Source of the DNA: Trebouxia sp. TZW2008
Taxonomy: Eukaryota > Chlorophyta > Trebouxiophyceae > Trebouxiales > Trebouxiaceae
DNA: 57,199 nucleotides
Direction of reading: 5' to 3'
Assembly: GCA_002118135.1 (NCBI GenBank)
Contig: BDIU01000478.1
Location: 1 to 57,199 of the forward strand
Positions 1-11,800 of the stretch are shown one piece after another. The position numbers were made by a program, and so were the translations under genes. How positions within the stretch are numbered: the first letter of the stretch is position 1; every line of letters starts with the position of its first letter. The notes below the pieces were generated by a model. That model made no database searches. It was not told the DNA's origin and worked only from the letters and a program-made list of their open reading frames with translations.

Positions 1-152
1 GTATATACGCTGTATATCTACGTCTACGTAGACGAGGGCAATCCGTAGATGCCAGGCCTATTCTTGTGACGTGCGTAAGAGGCTGCAAGGTTGGCAGGTT
101 GACTTTGCTGAGAGGCTCGCTGCGATCCTGCGGGGTCCAGATTGTGTCCATC
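1..152 (+). promoter_or_regulatory. Probable promoter/5' region of the OTU gene
   Basis: This short stretch precedes the first credible ATG at 153. It holds TATA-like words near positions 1-18 and a perfect 14-base palindrome, CGTCTACGTAGACG, at 21-34. CpG dinucleotides are visibly more frequent here than in the gene body, as at other gene starts in the window. The window edge may cut the promoter. No transcription start can be fixed from sequence alone. Confidence 0.35.
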
Positions 153-3071
153 ATGCGTCGTAAGGCAAGCTCTGGCAAAAGGGCCAAATCACAGCAACCA
201 CGGGCTTTCGAGTCTTCGCCCTCGAGCTTCAGCCCCTTCGTGAATGGGCTGCCAGCTTTGGCTAAGGTGGTTTCCGGCTTTTGGCAGGTCCAGTGCGGGG
301 TGAGATTCGTATTTCTGAAACGTTTGCATCCTTGCGGTCTGCACGCACCAGCGCAAAACTCATGCCTGTTCCGTGTGATGCAGCTTGAGGATGTGTCAGG
401 GTCGGAACCCGATGTTGACTCGCTCGCCGAGGAGTACATGAAAAGCCGGGACAGAGTCACAACCTTGGAGGCGTTGCTCCAATCGTTTCAGGACAATGCA
501 GAAACTGCAAAGTCCACGCAGCTCGCCCTCCGCAGTGACATCAAGCAGCTCAAAGCAGCCTTGCAAAGCAGGCAACAGCAGCAGCAAACACTTGCTGATG
601 AAGTCCAGCAGGCTCGCCAGGAAATCACAGCAGCTCAGGCAGACTCAGGCACTGCCTGCAGCGTACTGCTTGCAGAAATGACGTGCTTGCAGACAGCCCT
701 ACGGTTGCAGCGCAGCTTGAGAAACCGCGCACAGCAACAGGCCAATGCTGTGGGAGCTCAGCTGCAGACTATGCAGGCAAACAGAGACACAGCACAGCAA
801 AGAGCTGCCGCATCAGATGCTGCCCATGATGCAGTGCAAGCCCAGCTGCAGCAGACTGCAGCAGCTCTGACAGCTAGTCAGGCAAGCGACAGGGCAAAGT
901 TGCAGCAGCTGAGTCAAGCCAATGCTGAAAGACAGCAGGCAAATGCACAGCTGACCAGCCTGCAAGCTGCCAGAGATGCAGCTGAAGCCAAGTGCTCTGC
1001 ACTGGAGCAGGCAAAGCAATTGCTCTGCTCTGACTTGGCCACGGTGCAGTCAAATTTGGCTAAGCAGAAGCAGGTTTTAGATTGCAGCAAAGCTGAGAAG
1101 GCACTAGCTGTGCAGCAATGTGAGCAGCTGGAGACAAGGGCATCTCAGCTGCAGCTAGAGCTGCACACTGCTAAGAGTGACCTGTCTAGTGCTAATAGTG
1201 ACCTGTCTAGTGCACAGCAGCAGCTTAGCAAGAAGGCACAAGCTCTGTTGGACAGCCAGGCAGTGCAGGCGCAGACCCTGGAGCGCCTAAATGGGTCTGA
1301 CAGCAAAGTCCTGCAGCTGCAGGCACAGCTAGACAAGGCTCTTGCTGACAAACAGGTGGCCATTGGCGATGCTTCTGAGCTGAGCGTGACCACGGAGCAG
1401 ACCTTGCAGCAGGTGAATGAGCTGCAGTCAACCCTGAAGACTACTCAGCGGGAGCTTCAGACTGCACAGTCAGCCAGTCAGAGTCTGGCAGTGGGCAAAA
1501 GCCAGCTTGAATCATCCAAAGCCGAGCTTTCACAGCAGTTACAGTTGACTGAAAGCAACTTTCTGACTGCTTGAAAGCTGGCCACTACGAGGCGGAATCT
1601 GCTGGCAGATGCCCAGGCTCAAGTACAGTCTGTCACAGCCACTCAAGAGGCACATGCAGTCAAGGTGACAGAGTTGCAGCAGCTGCTGCAGCAGACCCAG
1701 AATGACAATCTTTCACAGCAGCAGCAACACCAAGCCATCTCAAGCCAGCTTCAGGACAAAATTGCTGAGCATGAGGCTGCTTTAAAGTCCATTCAAAGGC
1801 TGCAGACCGAACTGACGACCACCACAGCATCTGCCAAATCAGCGGCAGAACAGGCAGAAGTCAGAGCCCAGCAGCATGTGAACGCTGCTGCAGCCTTGAA
1901 GAGAGACCTGGTTGCTGAGCGCAAAATTGTCAATGAGCTCAGGTGTGGCAGCCAGCGTCAACAACAGGAGTCAGCAAACTCCATTCAGCAGCTTCAGGCT
2001 GACTTGGCCAATGCCCAGAAGGCTGCAACTGCCAAGGCACAGAAAGCAGATGCTGCCACAGCCGATCAAGCCCAGACCGTCACCGACCTACATGCCCAAA
2101 TAGCTGATCAGGCTTCTCACTACAAAGGCCAGCTGCAGAGCAGCCAGAGAGAGTATGAGAGCTTACTCCAGGGTCTGCAGGCAGAAATGCAGAGGGTGAG
2201 GGAGGCTGCCAGGGCATCAGCAGACCAAGCAGATGCTGCTGCACAGGGCAGCCAAAGGGAGCATGAGAGCTCACTCCAGGGTCTGCAGAGTGAGTTGCAG
2301 AGGGCAAAGGAGGCTGCCAGGCTGTCAGAAGAGAAAGCAAGTGCCACTGCTGATGGTCTGCGCCAAGAGATCAGCCAGCTTCAGCAGCAACTGGCAGATG
2401 CTCAGGTATGTCTCACTTCTCATGTCTGTGCAATTAAGAGCTGGACTTTGGCAGTAGTGAATCTGTGTGTGTATGCAGAGCTGCCGACATATTTTGCTTT
2501 GCTTGATCTTGGCGTGCAAAGCACGCTGGTGTCACACTGTGACTTCTTTGCTTTCTGCTTGAGCATTTTTTTGGTAAATCAAACCAGATGCAATCTGGGT
2601 TGTGCTGGGTTCTGCAGAATCAGGTATGATCACAAGAGCTGCTATGTGCTTGCATTCAAACAACAAATATTGGTGCAGCCAGGTTTCCCATTTGCAGGTG
2701 CACTTGCTGCACCATGTCCACTGTTGTAGCAGTATGTATGTAGTTGCTCAATCATCCTCTTGTTTACTGCAGGCAAAGCCAAGAGGATATGTAGCTAACG
2801 CACCGCCAGGCTTTGATGGGCAGGCTTCTGATCCCTCAAGACCCCAACACGGGTCCCTGAGCATCAAGAGGGGGGGTGTGCAGCAGTCCATGCCCAGCAG
2901 ACAGGAACCCACTCTGCAGGTAAGGCTTGAGAAAATTACTGCTGTCATGTGCGTATTCCTCTGTCTTTTGTCAAGAATGTTCTGCGATGCATATACAGCT
3001 GAACGCGACACGCCAAAGGACTTGTTTCTGTGTCTAGTCAGCGTCAGTCTGTCTGTCGCTCTGTCTGTCTG

Positions 3072-3114
<43 letters not shown>

Positions 3115-6100
3115 CCGTCCATCCGTCCCTCTGTCTGTCTGTCTGTGTCTGCATGTCTGCCTGTTGGCATGTCCCTGTGTAGGTCTGCATTGTGTCTGTC
3201 TTTTTGCCTGCCTGCATGTTGGTGCATGCTCATAGGGCATGCTGGATAGAGGCAGTCTCTGCTGTATGATCCACACTGGTGTGATTGCCCTGCTATGAAA
3301 ATTACAACAGACACAGAGCTGTCACTCAGCAGCATGTGTACTGTGAACTCTTGCTGCAGGTGCAACTTTGGCCTAAATTCGGTGTCAACAACATGGTTCA
3401 GGCATCATGTTCATCATGTTACTGGAACAACAGGCTGTTGACCTTAAGGCACGTTAGCTGTGCATGCAGGCAAAGCAGGTCTTTGCTGCTGAAGCAGACA
3501 GACAGCACGTACAGACAATGAACAAGTTTGCTGGTGGTGAGCCATTTGTGTTGTACACGCAGGCAATTGCAAGGCAGGGCGTTGTTGATGACAAGGCATA
3601 CATCATGCAACAGCAGGCGACAAAGGGTCTTGCTGGTCATGAGCTATGCATTGTCATGCAAGCAAGACTGGGCTTTGCTGATGATGAGTCATCCTTTTGC
3701 TTTTGCTGGTTTTGAGCCATACATTCAGTTTGTGCAGGCAAGGCGGTATCTTGACGACGATGAGACATGTCTTGTGTTCTGCTGGTGCTATATATACTCT
3801 CTTTGTGCAGGCAAGGCAGGGCTTGGGTGGTGATGGGCATGGCGTTGTGCAATGTAAGGGTTCCCTCTACTTGTGAACAGATCACAGTACAGTGCAGCAA
3901 CAGTTTGCTGTTCACACTTTGAGCTTTTGCTGATGATGGGACATCACTCACTCGGAGGATACTTCAAGCACCCATTTATGCACAGCTTGAGGCAGGTATC
4001 TTGCTTGTGCAGGCAATACTGTGCTTTATTGATGATGAGTCTCAGTTCAGTGGTGATCAGGAGGTGGCCAGGAGCAACAGCCTCACCAGCCTAGCCAGCA
4101 GCAGCTCCTTCGACCCCGCCACCCCTCAGGAGCCCACCCCTACCCCCTTCAGCAGTGGCCGCCCTGCCCCCAGATACAGACCCCCTGACTTCACCCAAGC
4201 CTCTGATCAAGCATCAGGGTCATCAAGGTTGGCCACCGCCCAAGAGGCTGCCACCACTGCTTATGGCACAGGTCGGCCTAACCTCCCATGCAACCCACCT
4301 GAGATTCCCCACCCCTCTGGTCAAGCCTCAGGGTCATCAAGGTTGGCCACTGTTCAGGCGCCTGCCGCCACAGCTGTCAGCAGAGGGCGACCTGTGCCCA
4401 AGTATGACCCCTGTGGACAGCCAGGTTTTAGCGGCCAGACAGTGACGCACGATAACACACTGTTTGCTATTGACAACCCACAGGCAGGTGCCATTTTGAC
4501 CAGCAGTCACAGCAATCACCAGGAGGTTAGCAGAGTGACTGGGAACAGAGCAGTGGCTCAAGCACCTAAGACAGCAGCTTCTGCAGCTGTGGCTCAGGCT
4601 GCACCCGCTATCAGCGCGCAAAGCAGGGCCTGGGGTCAGGGCGTGGCCAACCATGGCAGACAGCCCCAGCAGCGATCCCACAGGCTAGTTCAAATCACAG
4701 GCCAGCACGGTGCAGCTGCTGAGCCACAGCGTGCACAGCAGGCAAGGCAGTCAGCAATTCAAATCACAGGTCAGCGTGGTGCAGCTGCCCAGCCACATCG
4801 TGCTCAGCAGGCAAGCAAGTCATGGGCTCAAATTTCAGGCCAGCGTGGTGCAGCCGCCCAGCCACAGCGTGCACAGCAGGCAAGGCAGGCAGGCCTTTCT
4901 GGTCTGGGTGACCTGAGTGAGGGGGAGCTGCAGATGTTGCAGCAGAAGCATCTCAAACCCTTGGTGGGATCTGTGGTCAAGGTGGATGACCGATTAGATG
5001 ATGGCACCCACAAGGTGTTCTGTGATATGGCCAAGAAGGCTGGCTGGGGTTATTACCTGGATGTGCGGGGTAAGCAATCATCATGTCTGTATGCAATGCC
5101 CTGCTGACTTCAAGTCCCATCTGAGGCTTTCCTACCAACTCATTCAACTATGATGCATGTGCCCTTTGACGCCCTGAGTGCAGTGTGTCAGCTAGCTGCC
5201 TTTCTACAGTGAATTTCACAGGTCATATGTGCAGATTCACGATCCTTCTCTAGTGTTCTTCACTGCACTACTGATCACACAATCCCAAGTCTGACACAAT
5301 GTGAGGTTGCAGGCGATGGCAATTATGCATTCAGAGCCTTTGGGTTGGGGCCGGTGACTCCTGTGGCAGGCTTGGATGCCCCTGTGAGGGAGAGCTTCAT
5401 TCTGCATGTCAAGATCCTGACCCCGGGCTGTGCAAAATTCCGCAGCAGCATTGATACTGACATACTGTGAGCTGGCAGGCGATGGCAATTGCGCATACAG
5501 AGCCTTCGGGTTAGGACTGGTGGTTACAGTGGCAGGCTTGGATGCCTATGTGAGGGAGAGCTTTATTCAGCAAGTGAAGGACCTGAACAGGGCCATGCAG
5601 AAGGAGCCGCTGCTGCTGAAGAGCAGGAGTCGCTCAGGCGGCTCTGTCAAAGAGGGCTACGATGCTCTACTGGTAATGCACATGGAGTTCAAACAATTGC
5701 CAAACTGATCATGATTTGGTCAATCACGCCTGTGTTTGTCTGATTGCTCTGTCAAAGAGAGCTACAATCCCTTGCTGGTGAGCCATATGGCGTTCAAAGT
5801 AATTGTACGGCTGCTCAACAAGGGTCATGGCTCCTACCTGAACCACACATGTATGTGCTACATGGAGTTCGAATCATAACATGCCTGCTTGATGCCCAAC
5901 CTTGTCAGAGTCATGTCTGCTGAGAAGCAGAAGTCGCTCAGGCGGATCTGTCATAGAGGGCTATGATGCCTTGCTGTCAAGCTGCTTGCACTTCAAGCTG
6001 TCACAAGACTAATCATGGACTGAATGATCTCCTTTTGCTGAAATTCATTGCAACATTATGCTCCGTCGATCAGGAGTGCATGTCATGTCATCTCAGCATC

Positions 6101-7247
6101 TTTGTGAATCAAATTCCAATCATGATCATTCATGAACATGACTATCTGACCTTTGGGATGCAGATTGCTCTGAGAGCTGAGCCAGGCAGAAGGCAGTCTA
6201 TGGGCAGGCACACCTTTGTTGCCAGCCAAGACCTCATTTGGATTTGGAACAAGGACAAGACCTCAGACGCCGTGGTCTTGTTTTTGAGGGCCTTGGCAGC
6301 ATTCTACATGCTGCAAAACCCCGAGTTGTATGGTTGGAGGTTACAAACATCAATGCATCCTCGAGAGTAAGTCCCTTTTGCCACACACAAGGCACATGCA
6401 ATCTAATGTGATGCATGTTGCCTGTACAGTGACTTCTCTTTGTCATGACCACATTGATCACCAAAACTGTTGTCCTTGCAGTGCGTTGTGCGTATTGAGA
6501 GGTGCCATTGCAGTCAGAATACACGATTGATGACGAATTGCATTGTCCTTACCATGAGAACATTTGTACAGTGATTGTCCTTCACACGGAGAAGATACCG
6601 TACTGGCTTGCATGGCAAGTGCTGCAACTTTATGCTGCGCTGGGCTATGCTATGCTGAGCTGTGCAGCACGGTTGCTAGAACGTGATTTGATGTGCCAGC
6701 TCTTTTCCCAGTTTTCATCCCATGTAGCAATTTGCCCTTTTGCACGTCTGTGAGTTCCACTGGCAGTGCACTGTCCTTCATTGTTCATTCTTTGGCACAC
6801 TGTGCAATGTTGGCTAGCACTGCTGATGCTGCTCCAGCTGTTGACAGGCATGCACACATGCAGAGCTCGACGTTGCACTAGTTCTATCCTTCTATAGCAA
6901 TGCACAGGTACATGCACTACACTGCATGCTGCTAGCCACTGTTGATGTCACTGCTTCAGCCAATGACAAGCGTGCATGACTGCAGGTCACGTGAACTTCG
7001 AGACCTATGCCTGGAGTATGTATGTCCTTTCTGTGAGGGCACAGAGGCTCGGGAGGCCGAGTTGAGGGGAGGTGACGCACAGAATACTTTGTACGCGCTA
7101 GCCCAGGCGCTTGGGGTCACAGTTCAGGTCCAGGCACCACACATGGGGTGCCACACCATCCCATGCCCTGAGGATAAGCAGAGCACCTGGCAGGCAGAGA
7201 TTTGCCTGATCAATAAACCAGAGCACTTTGCAGCCGCATGGGCATAA
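153..7247 (+). CDS. Coiled-coil protein with C-terminal OTU cysteine-protease domain
   Basis: Predicted exons: 153-266, 384-2405, 2773-2919, 4013-5069, 5479-5672, 6164-6366 and 6986-7247. Their phases match and the sum is 3999 nt (1332 aa if the stop at 1572-1574 is ignored). Residues about 40-710 are a Gln/Ala/Leu-rich coiled coil. Exon 4 adds Pro-rich sequence and three 23-residue Gln/Ala repeats. The last exons carry an OTU signature: DGNCAYRAFG (Asp1115, catalytic Cys1118 at 5490-5492), a helix ending in ALAQALGVTVQV, and PEHF (candidate catalytic His1326 at 7224-7226) close to the C-terminus. OTU proteases usually cleave ubiquitin from substrates; the coiled coil may target or oligomerise it. 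The family is clear from the motifs, while the substrate is unknown. The start was chosen at 153 because the intron 267-383 ends at a good acceptor; the frame is open further upstream. The in-frame TGA means the allele may be broken, or the sequence may contain an error. Confidence 0.75.
1572..1574 (+). other. In-frame TGA inside the coiled-coil exon
   Basis: The reading frame runs open from 384 to 1571, meets TGA, and stays open in the same frame to 2405. The same heptad-like Gln/Leu-rich composition appears on both sides. I could not find a convincing GT...AG intron of length divisible by three that removes the codon; the best combinations are only about 48-54 bases with weak donors. A premature stop, a sequencing error or an unusual splice are the options. 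Read literally, the product would be truncated at about 434 residues and lose the OTU domain. Confidence 0.7.
3045..3155 (+). repeat. (GTCT)n microsatellite
   Basis: An impure tetranucleotide tract of GTCT/GTCC units lies in the intron between exons 3 and 4 of the OTU gene. It is open in some frames on both strands, but this is periodicity and not coding. Confidence 0.9.
3460..3950 (+). repeat. Echo array of the exon-4 acceptor of the OTU gene
   Basis: At least six degenerate copies of one unit precede the true exon 4 (starts at 4013). Each has an acceptor-like tgcag or tgcaag followed by GCAA..., then a word like TTTGCTGATGATGAG. Clear copies begin near 3470, 3563, 3617, 3657, 3738 and 3811, with weaker traces near 3525 and 3920. 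The true exon begins the same way (GCAATACTGTGCTTT, then GATGATGAG). The copies look like tandem duplicates of the acceptor plus first exon bases that have since drifted. Confidence 0.7.
4687..4895 (+). repeat. Three tandem 69-base coding repeats
   Basis: Exon 4 of the OTU gene encodes three consecutive units of about 23 residues. Each has the core ITGQ-GAAA-P followed by RAQQA (one unit reads ISGQ). They follow one another without interruption just before the segment that leads into the OTU domain. The repeats are in frame, so they are part of the protein, probably as a flexible Gln/Ala-rich linker. Confidence 0.85.
5313..5460 (+). pseudogene. Duplicate OTU active-site exon with Cys replaced by Tyr
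   Basis: This is a partial copy of the OTU catalytic exon, 166 bases upstream of the true one at 5479. It has its own acceptor (ggttgcag) and the same phase-1 entry, and encodes DGNYAFRAFGLG followed by recognisable sequence to about VRESFI. The codon for the nucleophile is TAT (5324-5326) instead of TGC. The similarity then fades, there is no donor comparable to that of the real exon, and the frame closes at TGA just before the second acceptor. It may be a dead exon fragment. If its acceptor were used, the product would be an OTU domain without its nucleophile. Confidence 0.75.
5741..5990 (+). repeat. Echoes of the 3' edge of the OTU active-site exon
   Basis: Two degraded copies of the end of exon 5 and its donor lie in the following intron. 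One at about 5741-5800 resembles the GTCAAAGAG...CTACTG|GT segment. A longer one at about 5920-5985 resembles the part coding RSRSGGSV-EGYDALL. Each is followed by a word like the ATGGAGTTCAAA that follows the true donor, so the duplicated unit includes intron sequence. Confidence 0.7.
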
Positions 7248-8899
7248 ATGCTGATAGCATCACCGCCCTTCTTCAGGACTTGTCCTGCAGAGACTCTGCA
7301 CAATAGTTTGCCCTGTCTAGTGCTATTGGCATGACAGTGATCTTGTTTCTTTGAGCTTTGCTGTGGGTGTGGGTTGTGTTTGTTGTTAGGGTGTCTGATT
7401 TTGGGCAGTTGAGCTGCATTCATCTGGCCTGGTGCATGATTGCTCTTTGCTGAGCTGATCTGTTCCGAGAGGATGCCCTTAGCAAAGCTAGCCAGGATTT
7501 TGGCTTGGCAGGCTGAAAGACTTCAGTCTTTGCTGCTTTAGTGGGCACCTTGAGAGGGGATGAGTTTTGGTTCTTCAACCGGGCATGTGGCTGCTCTTCA
7601 CTGAGTGATCTGGCCCACCTTTTGTGCCTGATGTTTGCAGCTGTGATGATTATCAGAAAACAATATTGATCAATGACACAGAGAGTGCCAAAATTGTGTG
7701 AAACATCATTGACGGTCACTGCCTTGACTGCTTTTTGGTTCTGATCTGAGTCACTTTTATTGTGACTTGACCAATATGGGCAATAGACTGCTGTAAACAG
7801 GAGGTCCTGTTGTAATCATAGCAGGACAACCAAGCAGCATAAGAATGTGCTGACTGCGCCTGAGATGATCCTTCAGTTTGCAATGCATATGTGGCACATC
7901 TCAAGCATTGAGACACATTGCTCCACCACTGTGTTGATCATCATTTCAGTGGATGCGACAGGTGCATGTATTGATAAAGCATGCCATGAATGTATGATCA
8001 GGCAGAAGGCTCAGCGCAGCTGCATTGATATGCTATCAATCACATCAGCTCATTTACATTTGGCATTCTGCAGAAAGACTATCTGTATGCAATAGCTGGT
8101 CGGCATTCATAACGTACAAAGCCAAATGGCACTTGCCTGCCAAATCATGCGGAAACCAACTTATATACACCTGCCAGCTGATCAATCTACACTACCATTG
8201 CAGAGCACTTGTACAAACTTCAAGATTGATCTACACAGATCTGTACTTTACTTTGCTCATAAGTTCGCGTATCGTTCACAAAGTTGTCAAAACGCTGTGA
8301 TGTCAGCAGGACGGCAGCCTTGTAGGCGCTTCATTTTCATTCATTCAAATAGCAGCGACATTTCTTGTAATGGCACAAAGCCTGCTGACCTCGCTGAAGT
8401 TGCAAGGATTGCAAGACAAGGATCTTTTTAGCATCAACTTCATTCATCTTCATTCTGACAGAGGCATCAAAGTGCCTTTTTCATTGCTTGATGTATGAGT
8501 GACAGTTGCCCCTGCAAGACACGATGCATGCCATTTAAGCAACATCATATTTGAGAGTAAACACTCTTACATGCAAGGCTAGGTCACGGGAGCGGTCAGG
8601 CGTTCTGTCATCAGTGACTGATGACCAGGTGCACCCTGAAATATGGTATGCAACACAATGACATGCAGGCATTGTGTGTCTGATTTGATGCCAGGAACTG
8701 CACCAGGTAACTATGCGGCATGAAGTAAAATGCTCAGGAGGATGCCCAATTTACTTTGCAGCTGTTCAGGACTGAGATAGATTTGGCAAATTGCAGATTG
8801 CAGTGTCCAAGCTGTGAAGAGCAGCTGGCGCAAATGCACCCAAGGTCTCGCACAACAAAGGCAAAACAGAAGTGAAGCGCTTACCTCAGTCAATGGTGC
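7248..8899. other. Intergenic interval between converging genes
   Basis: It lies between the stop of the OTU gene and the stop of the minus-strand Ala/Thr-rich gene. I see no exon chain here. A minus-strand open stretch at about 7430-7640 (Lys/Arg/Ser-rich) has a possible acceptor but no partner exon. The rest is AT-richer and lacks long open frames. It should hold both 3' UTRs. Confidence 0.5.
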
Positions 8900-11800
8900 T
8901 CAAGCGGTGCTCTTCAGAAGGCGGCGGCCAGTGTGCTGAGTGTTTGTGTTGCCCTGACCGTTGTTGTTTCCCTCTGCATGCATACAAAATATTGTTCAGC
9001 GCTGGAAAAGAGCTGCTGCACTATCATAGTTGCTGCTGCAACTGACATGCCTAGTCTGGAACAGCTGTTACTGTGACACAACAGTATCAGCACAGCATTG
9101 CCTGTACATCAATGCTGCATGCCGAGCACAGTATTGACATATGCATATGTGCAGTCACAGACTAGCATAGCATTGCATTGCATTGCATGACTATCTCTTT
9201 TGTTGTGACAGCCAAGCAGAATAAGTCAGCAGCACTTGAAACAGATTCACACACAGACCATAGCTGCTGAATGCTGTGCATCAAGCAGATCCTGAAGCAC
9301 ACCCTGCGCTTTTGACTGTATGGTTGAAGGGCAGCGTCTGAGGAACACCATGCTGTGTATACGCGCATGAACACCACTTCAACACACAACAGTATTCGTT
9401 TGAGCTTAACAGTTGCCAGTTGAGCCAAAGTTGAGAGAGCTGCCATCACCAGCACTGGGGTCAACAACGATGCCACCATTGTGAATGGTGGTGGGGTTGT
9501 TGCTGAGCAGAATGATGCTGAGCAAGACATGCTGTGTGCAGGTCAACTCAAGAACAAGAATCACAACAGGCATTTGAGCTTACGGTTGCCAGCGATTGAG
9601 CCAAGGTTGACAGAGCTGCCATCACCAGCACTGGGGTCCACAACAAGGCCACCGTTGTTGGTGGTGGTGGGGTTGTTGCCACCGCTTGAAGCTCCAGTGA
9701 TGCCGTTGCTCTGGTCAGCATTTGCAGATCCAGAAGATGAAGAGCCTGTTGAAGAAGAAGACTGGCCTCCCTTGCCGCCGGTTGTCTGGGTGTTTGAGTT
9801 GCCCTGACCGTTGTTGTTTGCCTCTGCATGCATTAAACAGTATGCGTTTGCAGGAAAAGGAGGAACAGAAGGGAGAACGAGGATGAATTGTGTTGTAGAA
9901 AACTAAGCCATCACTTAGTGAGATGAACCACAGTCAGCTGTTGCCTGTGAGCAAGGCTGTGTGCAGACTTGATGGCAGGCAATAACAGTTACTGCAAGCA
10001 TATTAAGCAGTTTTGCCTGCAATTTTGAGCATGACACGCTGAGATAAGTATGCATGCGACATACAACAATAAAACACGGAACAGTGCAAGGTCTAATGAT
10101 CTTGGCATGTGCACATTGTAAAACCACGACGGGAATGGCCTGCCAAATGCATGGGGTGTCATGCCACGCACTGCAGTCACTGGCAAACACCAAAAGCCCA
10201 AGGCATGGTATGCAATGTGTAAGACAGTCAGAGCACTTACGGTTGCCGGATACTGAGCCCAGGTTGACGGAGCTGCCATCGCCAGCACTGGGGTCAACAA
10301 CGATGCCACCGTTGTTGGTGGTGGTGGGGTTGTTGCCACCGCTTGAGGCTCCAGTAATGCTGTTGCTCTGGTCCGCATTGGCGCTGTTGGATGACGACCC
10401 CCCTGGGGTTGAGGGGGATGGGCTCCAGGTGGGTGAGGGGGTAGTGGCTTCAGGGCTCCATGTGCCTGCAGGGGTAGGGGTTGGGGTCCATGTGTCTGTT
10501 GGGGTAGCTGCTGGGGTGGCTGCTGGGGTGGCTGCTGAGGTAGATGCTGGGGTGGCTGCTGGGGTAGCTGTTGGGGTCCAGGTTCCTGCAGGGGTGGCCT
10601 TGGGGGTAGCTGCTGGGGTCCAGGTGCCCTTAGGTGGCTTTGGCTTAGGTGACTTGGTGGCAGCAGGGGTAGCAGCTGCATTGCACAAATATGGCTAGAG
10701 TGCATTGTAGACAGAAGGTAAGACATGTGAATTGCATATGAGTGGCTCTCGCCTGATGACTTGGTGGTTGCAAATGCAGCAGCTGCATTGCACAAATACG
10801 ACTGAGTGCGTCTGAGACAGAGAGTCAGACAAACCAAGATGTACATGAAGGCATATACAAGAAACATGCGCAGCGCTGTTGCAGTCAAAATTGAGTATAG
10901 CACCAAGCATAGAAGGCAAGTACACGGCAACACCAGGTCAGGCAGACTTTAGCTAGACAGACTTCGAAGCAACATGTTGATGTCAACATCATTAAAGCTA
11001 GAGGAGGGCATGTGCATGGCTGTCTTGGTGCTCATTGCAAGAGGTTAGACTCACCTGGGCTTGACGGTGAAGCAGGTGGTGTGATGGTCGTGATGGTGGT
11101 AACTTGGTTGATGATGGTGGTGTTGTTGATGATGGTGATGCTGGGTGCTGCCTGCACAATGACTGTGGCCACAGAGGATGCTGATGCAGCAGCAGCAGCA
11201 AAGGCAGATGCGGCAGAAGTTGCACTGCAGGCTGAGGAAGCGCTTGAAGCAGCAGCGGCTGTGGCAGTTGCTACTGCAGAGGCACCAGCAGCAGAGGAAG
11301 CTGTGGTTGCTGCTGCTGCAGCATCTGTTGCCCAGGTGGCTGCAGTGGCAACTGCCTGGGAGGTAGATGAGTCTGAGCATGTGGCGTAAGTGATGGCGTA
11401 GGTTGCGGCTGCACATGTAGCAGATGCTGCTGATGACACAGCGCATGAGTCATCGGAGCTGCCGTAGTCACCAGAGCTACATCCTGCAGCACAAGTGCAG
11501 ACAACTTAGTCAGGCACATAGTGTATAAGTCACAGATCACAGAAACAGGGCTGAAAAGCTTACCATGTCAGAGCGACAGCAGCTGAGCGATGTAGAGTTT
11601 GACACAGTGCTAATCTTGAAGCATACCTCCAAAGTCTCCTGAGGCTACAGAGGCTGCTGCTGCTTGAGCAAGGCTTGTAGCAGTGTAAGCAGCTTGGATT
11701 GCGGTGGTAGAGTCTCCGTTGGCCGCGGCCACAGCAGCAGATGCAGATGCACTGGCGGTAGCTGCAACGGCATATGCGATGTCGCAGAAGCCGGCTTGAG

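Noticed and set aside
2748..3365. Minus-strand frame of about 200 codons rich in Asp/Arg/Gln/Thr
   Set aside because: It is a reading of the (GTCT)n microsatellite and its flanks; a frame open through a tetranucleotide repeat is not evidence of coding.
7420..7719. Minus-strand frame with Lys/Arg/Ser-rich product
   Set aside because: A possible acceptor exists, but no upstream exon or donor chain could be built, and the interval must hold the 3' UTRs of two converging genes.
11012..11389. Plus-strand Ala-rich frame opposite an exon of the minus-strand gene
   Set aside because: The antisense of Ala/Ser codon runs is open by composition. The minus-strand exon has matching phases on both sides and explains the segment.
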